The position numbers and the translations under genes were made by a program. DNA of 64,000 bases from Bin87 sp026710825 (GTDB taxonomy: Bacteria; Chloroflexota; Dehalococcoidia; Lucifugimonadales; UBA3495): positions 2,852,001 through 2,916,000 of the forward strand of contig OZ247427.1 in assembly GCA_965232815.1 (NCBI GenBank), given 5' to 3'. Of this stretch, positions 51,036-59,333 are shown piece by piece. The first letter of the stretch is position 1. Each line of letters begins with the position of its first letter. The notes below the pieces were generated by a model, which ran no database searches, had not been told where the DNA came from, and saw only the letters and a program-made list of their open reading frames with translations.

Positions 51036-52291
51036 TGCGGGTCGAGTCGGAGCATTCGGCATCGTTCATTGCCGATCTGCACATACATTCGCGGTACGCG
51101 TTCGCCTGCAGCAAATCGCTGTCGCTGGATACGCTCAGCGCTTGGGCGGCCCGCAAGGGGATCGATCTTTTAGCCACCGGAGATTTCACCCATCCGCTGT
51201 GGGCTGAAGAATTGCGGTCTGGGTTGGAGGCTAAAACCAACGGCCTTTACGCTTACCACGGGGTCAGTTTTGTACCCGGCACAGAGATAAGTTGCGTTTA
51301 CAAGCAAGGCGGGCGGACGCGACGCATCCACCTGCTGGTATTGATGCCCACGCTGGATGCCGCGAGCGCTCTGACACAACGGCTGGATGATTACGGAAAG
51401 TTGACGAACGACGGGCGTCCGACGGTGTCGCTGTCAGCACGGGACCTGCTGAGCGTGGCGTTGGACTGCCATTCGGATGCGATGGTTATTCCGGCGCACG
51501 CCTGGACCCCGTGGTATGGCGTGTTTGGATCCAAGAGCGGTTTCGACAGTCTGGATGAATGTTTCGGCGACCTGGCGCCGTTGGTCACAGCGGTGGAGAG
51601 CGGATTGTCCTCGGACCCGGCGATGAACAGTTGGGTTCCCGAACTGGACAGCAGGAACGTGGTGTCGTTCTCCGATGCGCACTCGCCGGCGCGGTTGGGT
51701 CGGGAAATGACGGCGTTGAAGGGCGAACTGTCGTGGGACGGACTGTCGAAGTCGTTGCGGGGTTCGGGCGTGGAATTCACCGTGGAGTTTTACCCTGAGG
51801 AGGGCAAGTACCATTACAGCGGGCATCGGAAATGCGGTGTGGTCTATGGGCCCACGGAAGAAGCCGAGTACGGGACGTCATGCCCTGTGTGCGGCAAGGA
51901 GCTGACGTTAGGGGTGCTGCACCGAATATCGGAGCTTGCCAGCGAACCGGCGGGCGCGGAATATACGGCCGGCCCGGACGGGTGGATCCGGCCCGAAGGG
52001 CGACGCCCTCCATTTGCGCGACTGGCGCCGCTGCAGGAGATTATCGCCGCCACGATGGGGATCGGCGTGAACACGCGACGGGCAAGCAGGGAGTACAATA
52101 GGCTGACCGACCATTTCGGCAACGAACTCGCGGTGTTGCTGTACGCCTCGATGAGCGATCTGCTCCCGATTGCGGGTGAAGGCCTGACGCGGGCGATTCT
52201 GGGCGCCAGGTCAGGGGATGTTGCCGTCGAGCCCGGATACGACGGGGTGTACGGGTCGATCAAGCTGGCGAGCGCAGACAAGACGGGATGA
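51035..52291 (+). CDS. Endonuclease Q-like PHP-domain protein
   Basis: A 418-aa protein. The N-terminal PHP domain has metal motifs DLHIHSRYA, LLATGDFTHPLW, GTEISCVY, HAWTPWYGVF and SDAHSPARLG. A zinc-binding segment follows, GHRKCGVVY and SCPVCGKELTLGV, then RPPFARLAPLQEIIAA. This is the order of endonuclease Q, which nicks DNA 5' to deaminated bases (uracil, hypoxanthine) and abasic sites; it was first described in Thermococcales and is patchy in bacteria. The ATG overlaps the stop of the previous gene. Confidence 0.82.
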   Translation: MRVESEHSASFIADLHIHSRYAFACSKSLSLDTLSAWAARKGIDLLATGDFTHPLWAEELRSGLEAKTNGLYAYHGVSFVPGTEISCVYKQGGRTRRIHLLVLMPTLDAASALTQRLDDYGKLTNDGRPTVSLSARDLLSVALDCHSDAMVIPAHAWTPWYGVFGSKSGFDSLDECFGDLAPLVTAVESGLSSDPAMNSWVPELDSRNVVSFSDAHSPARLGREMTALKGELSWDGLSKSLRGSGVEFTVEFYPEEGKYHYSGHRKCGVVYGPTEEAEYGTSCPVCGKELTLGVLHRISELASEPAGAEYTAGPDGWIRPEGRRPPFARLAPLQEIIAATMGIGVNTRRASREYNRLTDHFGNELAVLLYASMSDLLPIAGEGLTRAILGARSGDVAVEPGYDGVYGSIKLASADKTG

Positions 52292-52318
52292 TAAAACCCA
52301 ACGCTGGGACTATGTGAA

Positions 52319-52969
52319 ATGGACGTCGCGATACGGCGTATGCGCCCTGAGGATATCTCGCAGGTTATCGAGATCGAGCACGAAGCTTTTTCACCCGGTT
52401 GGGTGGGCACGCAGTTTCGGCGGGAATTGAGCAGCCGCCGATGCCGCTTCCTGGTGGCATACCTGACGGGCGACCATGAAACCGCCGCACCTGAGTATAC
52501 TTCCGAGAACGACGAGGCTGTTGACGCGTCGATGTGGACCCGGATGGTCCGGGGGGTGAAGTCAGTTTTCGGGGCGCCGGATGCACCGGGGACCGACGCC
52601 ATCGCCGGATACGTGGGGATCTGGTTCCAGGGAGACCAGGCGCACATCACGGAGATCGCGGTGCGGGAGTCGATGCGGGGTCGAGGGATAGGCGAACTGC
52701 TGTTGATCGGCACGGTGCGGGCGGCGTATGAGCAGGGGTTGGAGGAGGTCACGCTGGAGGCGCGGGTCTCCAATTTCATCGCTCAGCGGCTCTACGACAA
52801 ATATGGATTCAACGAGGTCGGGATTCGGAAAAACTACTACGCCGACAACCGGGAAGACGCGGTTATCATGACCACCGACCTCATCCACACGCGCGAATAC
52901 CGGCACAAATTCACGGGGTTGCAGGACCGGTTTTTCGAGCGATACGGGCGCGTGGAGATCGAGATCTAG
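52319..52969 (+). CDS. GNAT acetyltransferase, RimI-like
   Basis: A 216-aa protein. The N-terminus VAIRRMRPEDISQVIEIEHEAFSPGW and the acetyl-CoA site ITEIAVRESMRGRGIGELLL (R-x-x-G-x-G) with FIAQRLYDKYGFNEVGIRKNYY resemble ribosomal-protein-alanine acetyltransferase RimI. An insert of about 40 residues (DHETAAPEYTSENDEAVDA...) after strand 3 and a 25-residue tail are unusual, so the substrate may differ. It converges with the ABC importer genes. Confidence 0.8.
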   Translation: MDVAIRRMRPEDISQVIEIEHEAFSPGWVGTQFRRELSSRRCRFLVAYLTGDHETAAPEYTSENDEAVDASMWTRMVRGVKSVFGAPDAPGTDAIAGYVGIWFQGDQAHITEIAVRESMRGRGIGELLLIGTVRAAYEQGLEEVTLEARVSNFIAQRLYDKYGFNEVGIRKNYYADNREDAVIMTTDLIHTREYRHKFTGLQDRFFERYGRVEIEI

Positions 52970-53043
52970 GGCGGACCCGCTTGCCGCAGGCGGGGATACT
53001 ACCGAGGCGAGCGAGTCGTGGCCGGACGGGCACTTGGTACCAG

Positions 53044-53955
53044 TTAGCGACCGCGGAGCTTGGGGTCCAGAGCGTCGCGGAGCGCGTCGCCCAGCAGGTT
53101 GAACGACAGAACCGTGATCGAGATCGCCAGGCCGGGGAATACCACCAACCACCAGATTGGCTTGTAGGTGTTGGCGATAACCCCGCCGAGCATGTTGCCC
53201 CAGCTTGCGGTGGGGGGCGTGATGCCCACGCCGAGGAATCCAAGGGACGCCTCGATGACGATGGCAGCGCCGAGGTGGGCCGTCGCCAGCACGAAGTACG
53301 CGGCAAAACACTGTGGCGCGATATGCTTGGCCATGATGCGGAAATTGGACGCGCCCATAGCGCGGGCGGCGTCCACGTACGCGAGTTCCTTGACCGACAG
53401 GGCAACGGATCGGACGACCCTGACTCCGTAGGGCAACCGGGTTACCGCGATGGCAATGATGACTGTCCAGATGCCGCCGCCCAACGCGACCAGCAACACC
53501 ATGGCCAGCACAAGCGCGGGGAATGACATAACGATTTCCACGACACGCTGGCTGATGATGTCGAAACGACCACCGAGGAACGCGCTGGCGACGCCCCAAA
53601 GCGCGCCAATGGTGGACCCCAACAACACGGACAACACCGAAACCTGGAGCGACACTCGGCCGCCGTAGATTATGCGGCTGAGTATGTCCCTGCCCTCGTA
53701 GTCGGTACCCAACAGATATTGGGCGGAGGGGGCGGCGCCGAGGCTCAAAAAGTCGACGTACAACGGGTCGTGGGGAGAAAAGAGACCGGCGAAAGCGGCG
53801 ACCATGGAAATGCACACGAGAAGCACGCCGCCAACCGCCCCGACCGGATAGCGTCGGCAAAATGTCAGAGCCGAGAACAGGGCGTATTGACACCTCTGCA
53901 GCGGGCTGGCAGTGGGAGTCGCGAGTTGAATGGGTGCGTCTGCTTGACTGGCCAT
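53044..53955 (-). CDS. Peptide/nickel-type ABC transporter permease, DppC-like
   Basis: A 303-aa inner-membrane permease with about six helices; an N-terminal OppC-like helix precedes GTDYEGRDILSRIIYGGRVSLQVSV, typical of the DppC/OppC family. The EAA loop is VDAARAMGASNFRIMAKHIAPQ. It is last of a three-gene unit with the DppB-like permease (51 bp upstream) and the binding protein. No ATPase genes (dppD/dppF) are adjacent, so the energising subunits must lie elsewhere. Confidence 0.9.
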   Translation of the reverse strand: MASQADAPIQLATPTASPLQRCQYALFSALTFCRRYPVGAVGGVLLVCISMVAAFAGLFSPHDPLYVDFLSLGAAPSAQYLLGTDYEGRDILSRIIYGGRVSLQVSVLSVLLGSTIGALWGVASAFLGGRFDIISQRVVEIVMSFPALVLAMVLLVALGGGIWTVIIAIAVTRLPYGVRVVRSVALSVKELAYVDAARAMGASNFRIMAKHIAPQCFAAYFVLATAHLGAAIVIEASLGFLGVGITPPTASWGNMLGGVIANTYKPIWWLVVFPGLAISITVLSFNLLGDALRDALDPKLRGR

Positions 53956-54006
53956 GATGCACTCGTTAGCTGGTCATCCGGTGTTGGAGGAATGGGACAT
54001 GAGGAA

Positions 54007-54966
54007 TCAGTCGTAGCGGATCCTGGGATCGAGGACGGCGTACATCAGGTCGATGGACAAGTTGACAAAGACGAAGATGATTCCGTACAGGAGCACCAAG
54101 TTCTGGACGACCACGAAATCGCGTTCGGTGAACGCCTGCACCAAAGCAGTGCCCAACCCGGGAACCGTGAACGCGGTCTCCACTGCAACGGAGCCGCCCA
54201 GCAGCAGGCCGAACAACACGCCGGAGAGAGTCAACACGGGCAGCAGGGCGTTGCGGAGAGCGTGGCGGAGGACCACCAAGCGTTCGGGCAGGCCCTTGGC
54301 CCGGGCAGTACGGACGTAATCGTCGCGGATCACTTCCAACAGGGTGGTGCGGGCCATGCGGGCGATGTACGCGGACGTGGCCAAGCCCAGGACGATACCG
54401 GGAGCGAGTACGATTTGCAGGTTCGTAAAGGGGTCTTCCCAGATCTGGATGATGCCGAGCGGAGGTCGATAATTGAACGCCAGCAGAGACACGACCACAA
54501 CCAGAATTGCCACCCAGAAACTGGGCACGGCAAGAAATATGATGGTCAGGAATCTGGAAATGTAGTCCGCCATGCTGTTCTGTTTGATGGCACCCAGGAT
54601 CCCCACGGGGAGTCCTATGATCCAGGAGACGAGGACGGCCACCACGGCGATTTCCGCGGTGAGCGGGCCACGCCGGATGATCAACTCGGACACCGAATCG
54701 CCGCGCCAGAAGGATTCGCCCATCTTGCCGGTGAACACGTCCTTCATCCAATCGGCGTACTGGATGTAAAGGGGTCGGTCGATACCGAGTTGCCGCTTGA
54801 TCTCGGCGATGTCGGCGGCAGTCAGGTTTTCACGGCCGCCCTCGCCATAAAGAATGGCGAGGGGATCTCCCGGCAGGATCCGAAGTGCCAGGAATATAAT
54901 GATCGTGATGCCGATCAGCCCCGGTATGGAGTACAGGAGCCGGCGGCCGATGTATTTGGCTAACAT
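54007..54966 (-). CDS. Peptide/nickel-type ABC transporter permease, DppB-like
   Basis: A 319-aa permease. MLAKYIGRRLLYSIPGLIGITIIIF is the standard DppB start; LRILPGDPLAILYGE, DRPLYIQYADWMKDVFTGKMGESF and the EAA loop YVRTARAKGLPERLVVLRHALRNALLPVLT follow. It lies 3 bp downstream of the binding-protein gene and pairs with the DppC-like permease. Confidence 0.92.
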   Translation of the reverse strand: MLAKYIGRRLLYSIPGLIGITIIIFLALRILPGDPLAILYGEGGRENLTAADIAEIKRQLGIDRPLYIQYADWMKDVFTGKMGESFWRGDSVSELIIRRGPLTAEIAVVAVLVSWIIGLPVGILGAIKQNSMADYISRFLTIIFLAVPSFWVAILVVVVSLLAFNYRPPLGIIQIWEDPFTNLQIVLAPGIVLGLATSAYIARMARTTLLEVIRDDYVRTARAKGLPERLVVLRHALRNALLPVLTLSGVLFGLLLGGSVAVETAFTVPGLGTALVQAFTERDFVVVQNLVLLYGIIFVFVNLSIDLMYAVLDPRIRYD

Positions 54967-54969
54967 TGG

Positions 54970-56817
54970 TTACTTGTCCAGCCAAATGGTGTCGAAGCGG
55001 ATGTCGTTGAACAGGGTCACGCGGTTGGCGCGACCGTGGCCTTTAAGGTAGTTGGCGAAGCCGTCGATGATGGTGAAGTGGTTGATGAATATCATGGGGG
55101 TCCACTCTTCGAGGATCGCCGCACCCTGCAGGGTAAGTTCTTCCTTGCGGGCAGGGTCGGTGGTTCCAATGAGTTCGTCCACCAAAGCATCGAATTCGGG
55201 GTTGGAAGATCCGCGGTTCCAGTTGCTGCCGCTGCCAGTGTAGAACCAGGAGCCCCAGTACGCGGGGGTGGAGGCCAGTGGGGTCGGCGCTCCATTGACG
55301 GCGAGGTCGTAGTTACCCTGGTCGCGGTCTTCCTGCCACACGGAGGTGTGGACGACTCGGATCTCGCTGTTGATGTTGAGGCTCTGCTTCATGAACGCCT
55401 GCATCATGGGCGCCATTGGTGAAACGAAGAAGTTGATGTCGCGCACCATCAGGTCCAGGGTTGGGAAACCCTCGCCATTGGGGTAACCAGCGTCTGCCAG
55501 CAACTGCTGAGCGTTTGTGACGTCATCACCGGTGGCGGGACAGTTGTAGCCCGGCTTTTTGTTCAGGGTAGCCTCGCGGTACAAGGCACCGAAATCGGGG
55601 TCGTTGGGGACGACCCAAGTGCCGACCTCGATTTCGCGGATGGCGGCAACCGCCATCTTGATGGCGCAACGGTCCTGAACCATGGAGATGGCGCGGCGGA
55701 CCCTGGGGTCGGACAGACCGTCGCTTTCGTGGTTGACGAACATGCCGCCGATGGACGGGATGGGATACACCACGACGGTGTGGGTGTCTGAGTAGTTCTG
55801 GCGGATATCGTCGCGCAGGTCGGCGCCGGCGCCATAGACGTAGTCAACGCGACCGGTGATCAGGGCGGCGCCGGTGGCAGGGCCGTAGGCCAAATGGCTG
55901 TGCTGGATTCCATCCAGGTACGGGAGTTCAGGATTCCAATAATTGGGATTCCGGGAGGCCTTCCAGAATTCGCCGGCCTGATGGTCCTCAAGAATGAAAG
56001 GACCGGTGCCGGGGTGAATGGTGGTGCCGGGCTTGAGCTTCTTGAGGTCGAGGTTGTTGTCCTCGAGAGTCTTCTTGCGCTCTATGACGTTCCAGCCGTT
56101 GGCGATGGCCGCAGGCATGAAACCCCTGGGGGCATGCAGGACGAATTCGACCGTATAGGGATCCACGGTGCGGATCTCTTCGACGGCCACGAAAACGCTC
56201 TGGCGGGGCGAGATCATACCGACCGGAGGAAAGATGATGCGGTCGAACGTGGCTTTCACGTCCTCTGAAGTCATCTCAGCACCGTCATGGAACAGCACGC
56301 CTTCCCGCAGGTGGAACGTGTAGACGAGTCCATCGTCGGAAACTTCCCAGCCGTAAGCGAGGTCGGGGATGACCTCCTTGCCGCCGTCGAAGGGGCTGTA
56401 GCGCAACAGGTTGTCGAAGTAGACGCCCTGCGGTTGGGCGCAGGCTGCAGTGTTGCACTGGTGCATGTCGAAGTGAGGGGAGTCGGAGAGCCCGGCCCAC
56501 TGCATGACGCCGCCACGTTGGGGGTTGTCCTCAGGGGCTCTGAGCATCAACCGCGGGGTTTCCGCCTGAACCTTGGGCGGCACGGTGGGTACGGCGGTAG
56601 CGAAAGGCGTCGCGGTTGGTTCCTCACCGGGCCGCTCGGTGGGGGCGGCCTGCGCGGCCGGGGCTGCGGTTGCAGCGGACTGATCCTGAGCCTGTGGCGC
56701 GGCGGGCGCCTGGGACTGCGGTTCGGCGGGCGCGGTGCCACCGCACGCGATCACAAACACGAGCAAAAGCGAGACGGTCAACGATACAACGGATTTGACG
56801 CTAAAAATGCTCGACAT
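54970..56817 (-). CDS. Family 5 ABC-transporter substrate-binding lipoprotein
   Basis: A 615-aa SBP_bac_5-type protein for peptides or similar oligomers. The signal peptide ends in a lipobox (VFVIACGG). An Ala/Pro/Gln-rich linker (residues about 28-75) precedes the domain, which has PDLAYGWEVSDDGLVYTFHLREGVLFHDGAEMTSEDVKATFDRI in pieces, PGTGPFILEDHQAGEFWKASRNPNYW and the late MIFINHFTIIDGF. GGAGGGACC precedes the ATG. The substrate cannot be deduced. Confidence 0.92.
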   Translation of the reverse strand: MSSIFSVKSVVSLTVSLLLVFVIACGGTAPAEPQSQAPAAPQAQDQSAATAAPAAQAAPTERPGEEPTATPFATAVPTVPPKVQAETPRLMLRAPEDNPQRGGVMQWAGLSDSPHFDMHQCNTAACAQPQGVYFDNLLRYSPFDGGKEVIPDLAYGWEVSDDGLVYTFHLREGVLFHDGAEMTSEDVKATFDRIIFPPVGMISPRQSVFVAVEEIRTVDPYTVEFVLHAPRGFMPAAIANGWNVIERKKTLEDNNLDLKKLKPGTTIHPGTGPFILEDHQAGEFWKASRNPNYWNPELPYLDGIQHSHLAYGPATGAALITGRVDYVYGAGADLRDDIRQNYSDTHTVVVYPIPSIGGMFVNHESDGLSDPRVRRAISMVQDRCAIKMAVAAIREIEVGTWVVPNDPDFGALYREATLNKKPGYNCPATGDDVTNAQQLLADAGYPNGEGFPTLDLMVRDINFFVSPMAPMMQAFMKQSLNINSEIRVVHTSVWQEDRDQGNYDLAVNGAPTPLASTPAYWGSWFYTGSGSNWNRGSSNPEFDALVDELIGTTDPARKEELTLQGAAILEEWTPMIFINHFTIIDGFANYLKGHGRANRVTLFNDIRFDTIWLDK

Positions 56818-56936
56818 CTGGTCCCTCCTAAAAATTGCACTCTGGCAAGACCAACATACGACGAATTACACTCGATAATACAAATGCTTTTGCATTATTG
56901 CGTTCTTCGTAAAAATACCTCTCAGCATTGCAGGCT

Positions 56937-56964
56937 AATCTACACCAGCATCGTGATTTGTCAA
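56937..56964 (-). promoter_or_regulatory. Promoter of the ABC importer operon
   Basis: TTGACA (56964-56959), 16-nt spacer, TAGATT (56942-56937) on the minus strand; 5' leader about 110 nt with a small AATGC/GCATT hairpin. Otherwise 56818-57200 shows no gene. Confidence 0.6.
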
Positions 56965-57200
56965 GATAACGGCACTCCCACAGGGATGGATGGTTATTAC
57001 CAAGCAGGGGAGCCGAGGGGACCGCGGCGCGCGGGTTTTGATGCACATTTCGGCGTTCACGATAAGGGTGCGACGGGTTTGAAAGCGCCAACAGACGGTT
57101 CGGTTTGGAGGGCGCCGCAGTTGGTGCGACAAAGGGGCATCGGTTGACCGATTCCGTACGCCTTGTTAGAATTCCCGATAGTCTTACCGTCTGGGTGGTC

Positions 57201-57818
57201 ATGCTTACCATTGGATTAACGGGAGGGATAGGCAGCGGCAAAAGCGCGGTCGCAGACCTATTGCAAGGGTTAGGCGCGTCAGTGATTGACGCCGACCGGC
57301 TAGGGCATGAAGCCTATACCCCGAACTCCGAAGCATGGCAGCAAGTTGTGGCGGCGTTTGGACAGGAGATACTGACTGCCGAGGGCGAAATCGACCGACG
57401 CAAATTGGGATCCATCGTATTCGCCGACCCAGCGGAACTGGCCCGACTAAACGGCATCATGCATCCTCTAATGGCGCGCATGGTGGAGGACAGGAAGGCC
57501 GAACTCGTAGCCGCCGGTACATCAGTAGCCGTGGTGGAAGCCGCAGTGCTGTTTGAGGCCGGTTGGGACTCCCTGGTGGACGAGGTATGGACCACGTACG
57601 CTCCGATAGATGCGGTGGTCGAGCGCCTGCACGCGCGCAATGGTCTCAGCGAAGAGGAAGCCAGGAAACGAATCAACTCACAGATGTCTGTTGAAGAGCG
57701 CAACCGTCGTTCCGACGTGGTGGTCGACAACTCGACCGATATTCCGGCGTTGGAGCGCGGCGTAAAAGACCTATGGCAGACCCGAGTGGAAGGAAAGGTA
57801 CAACAAAGCAATGGTTGA
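57201..57818 (+). CDS. coaE: Dephospho-CoA kinase
   Basis: A 205-aa P-loop kinase for the last step of CoA synthesis. MLTIGLTGGIGSGKSAVADLL holds Walker A; VIDADRLGHEAY, RRKLGSIVFADPAELARLNGIMHPLM in pieces and VVEAAVLFEAGWDSLVDEVWTTYAP are typical. The ATG at 57201 is used; the frame upstream lacks family sequence. Its stop overlaps the start of the next gene by 8 bp (ATGGTTGA), so translation is coupled to the AAA+ gene. Confidence 0.93.
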   Translation: MLTIGLTGGIGSGKSAVADLLQGLGASVIDADRLGHEAYTPNSEAWQQVVAAFGQEILTAEGEIDRRKLGSIVFADPAELARLNGIMHPLMARMVEDRKAELVAAGTSVAVVEAAVLFEAGWDSLVDEVWTTYAPIDAVVERLHARNGLSEEEARKRINSQMSVEERNRRSDVVVDNSTDIPALERGVKDLWQTRVEGKVQQSNG

Positions 57819-58722
57819 AGCGAACATCGAACTGCTTGAAGACGAACCCAGTTTCAAGGAATTTGCCATTGAGGAATTCCTAGTTCGGAGCGAACCGTAT
57901 TACCGCGCCATCGGCGATGAGCTGGAGCTGTTTGAGGCTGCCTACGAGCAGCACATTCCGGTTTTGCTCAAGGGCCCGACGGGCTGCGGCAAGACGCGAT
58001 TCGTCGAATACATGGCTTGGAAGCTGGGTCGCCCGATCACCACGGTGAGAAACGAAGGCGCGCAGGAAATGGGCGATGGAGAGGTTCGTGTACCGCTGGT
58101 AACCATTGCGTGTCATGAAGACCTGACGGCGAGCGACCTGGTGGGTCGCTACCTGCTGGACGCCAACGGGACGCGCTGGATTGACGGCCCGATGACCAGG
58201 GCAGTCAAAGCCGGGGCGATCCTGTACCTTGACGAAGTGGTCGAGGCCCGCAAGGACACGACCGTGCTGATTCACCCGCTGACGGACCACCGCCGCATCC
58301 TGCCGGTTGAGAAGACGGGCAACATCATTGAGGCGGACGACCGGTTCCTCCTGTGCATTTCCTACAACCCCCACTACCAGAGTGCGTTGAAAGACCTGAA
58401 GCACAGCACCCGGCAGCGGTTCATTTCCATCGAGTTCGACTATCCGCCGGTGGACATTGAGGCGGAGATCGTCGCGAAAGAGAGCGGCTGCTCAGCCGAG
58501 GACGCGCACGCCCTGGCGCGCCTGGGCGAGAAGATCCGGAACCTCCGGGAGCACGGACTTGCCGAGGGCGCGAGCACGCGTCTCCTAATCTACGCAGGGC
58601 GTCTGATGCGGCAGGGAATCCCGGCACGCCGGGCTTGCCAGGTCGCGATCGTCTGGACGTTGACCGACGAGCAAGAGTTGCAGCGCAGCATCGAAGAGGT
58701 GGTGCACTCCATCTTCGAGTAG
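57811..58722 (+). CDS. MoxR-type AAA+ ATPase, CbbQ/NorQ-like
   Basis: A 303-aa AAA+ ATPase. Walker A is LLKGPTGCGKTRFVEYMAWKLGRP, sensor/loop VTIACHEDLTASDLVGRYLL, Walker B ILYLDEVVEARKDTTVLIHPLTDHRR, and FLLCISYNPHYQS. CbbQ/NorQ proteins remodel or activate partner enzymes (Rubisco, NO reductase) together with a VWA protein. The VWA partner lies two genes downstream. No Rubisco or NO reductase gene is in the window, so the client is unknown. Confidence 0.9.
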   Translation: MVEANIELLEDEPSFKEFAIEEFLVRSEPYYRAIGDELELFEAAYEQHIPVLLKGPTGCGKTRFVEYMAWKLGRPITTVRNEGAQEMGDGEVRVPLVTIACHEDLTASDLVGRYLLDANGTRWIDGPMTRAVKAGAILYLDEVVEARKDTTVLIHPLTDHRRILPVEKTGNIIEADDRFLLCISYNPHYQSALKDLKHSTRQRFISIEFDYPPVDIEAEIVAKESGCSAEDAHALARLGEKIRNLREHGLAEGASTRLLIYAGRLMRQGIPARRACQVAIVWTLTDEQELQRSIEEVVHSIFE

Positions 58723-58736
58723 CCACTGGAGGCTGC

Positions 58737-59333
58737 ATGGGTGAGACCACCCTCGACCTGATACGCGACGCCCTGGAGCAACGCGAAGTTGTTACTGCCG
58801 CCCCTGATGGCTTAATGCCGGCGGCAGTAATGCTATTGCTGTACCGAAAGGAAGGCGATTATTGCGTGCTGCTCAACAAGCGGTCGATGACCGTGGAGCA
58901 TCACAAGGGCGAGATGTCGTTCCCGGGAGGCGCCAAGGACCCGGAGGACACGGATTTCGAAGACACCGCCCGACGGGAAACCCACGAGGAAATGGGGATC
59001 GCGCGGGACGACATAACGATACTGGGAAGGCTGGACGACAACGTAACGCGTTCCAACTTCCTGGTGAAGGTGTTCGTGGGAACGATTCCATACCCGTACG
59101 ATTTCCGGCCGAGTTCCATTGAAATCGCCGAGGTAGTGGAAATACCGCTGAACGTGCTGCGAGATCCCGGCAGTTGGCGATGGGATTCCCGATTAGAGGA
59201 TGGAGAACGCGTGGCGGTACGCTCATACGGTTACCAGGATCATCTGGTATACGGCGCGACTGCCAAAATCCTTGACCAGTTCATTGAGATTGTAGAGGAT
59301 GGGTTGAATAAGGAGGACATTAGCCTTGACTAA
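58737..59333 (+). CDS. NUDIX hydrolase, CoA-pyrophosphatase-like
   Basis: A 198-aa NUDIX protein. The box is complete, GGAKDPEDTDFEDTARRETHEEMGI, and MSFPGGAKDP with LLNKRSMTVEHHKGE upstream matches the CoA diphosphatase (NudL/CoAse) subgroup. GGAGG precedes the ATG at 58737. It sits between the AAA+ gene (14 bp) and the VWA gene (overlap 8 bp), an unusual interruption of a MoxR-VWA pair, together with coaE upstream. Confidence 0.87.
   Translation: MGETTLDLIRDALEQREVVTAAPDGLMPAAVMLLLYRKEGDYCVLLNKRSMTVEHHKGEMSFPGGAKDPEDTDFEDTARRETHEEMGIARDDITILGRLDDNVTRSNFLVKVFVGTIPYPYDFRPSSIEIAEVVEIPLNVLRDPGSWRWDSRLEDGERVAVRSYGYQDHLVYGATAKILDQFIEIVEDGLNKEDISLD

Noticed and set aside
52976..52994. GC hairpin CCCGCTTGCCGCAGGCGGG between the GNAT and ABC permease genes as a terminator
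   Set aside because: The stem is short and no T-run follows in either direction; too weak to list.
56818..56935. Possible TPP riboswitch in the importer leader (CTGAGAGG)
   Set aside because: Only one short motif is present; the other conserved TPP elements are missing.
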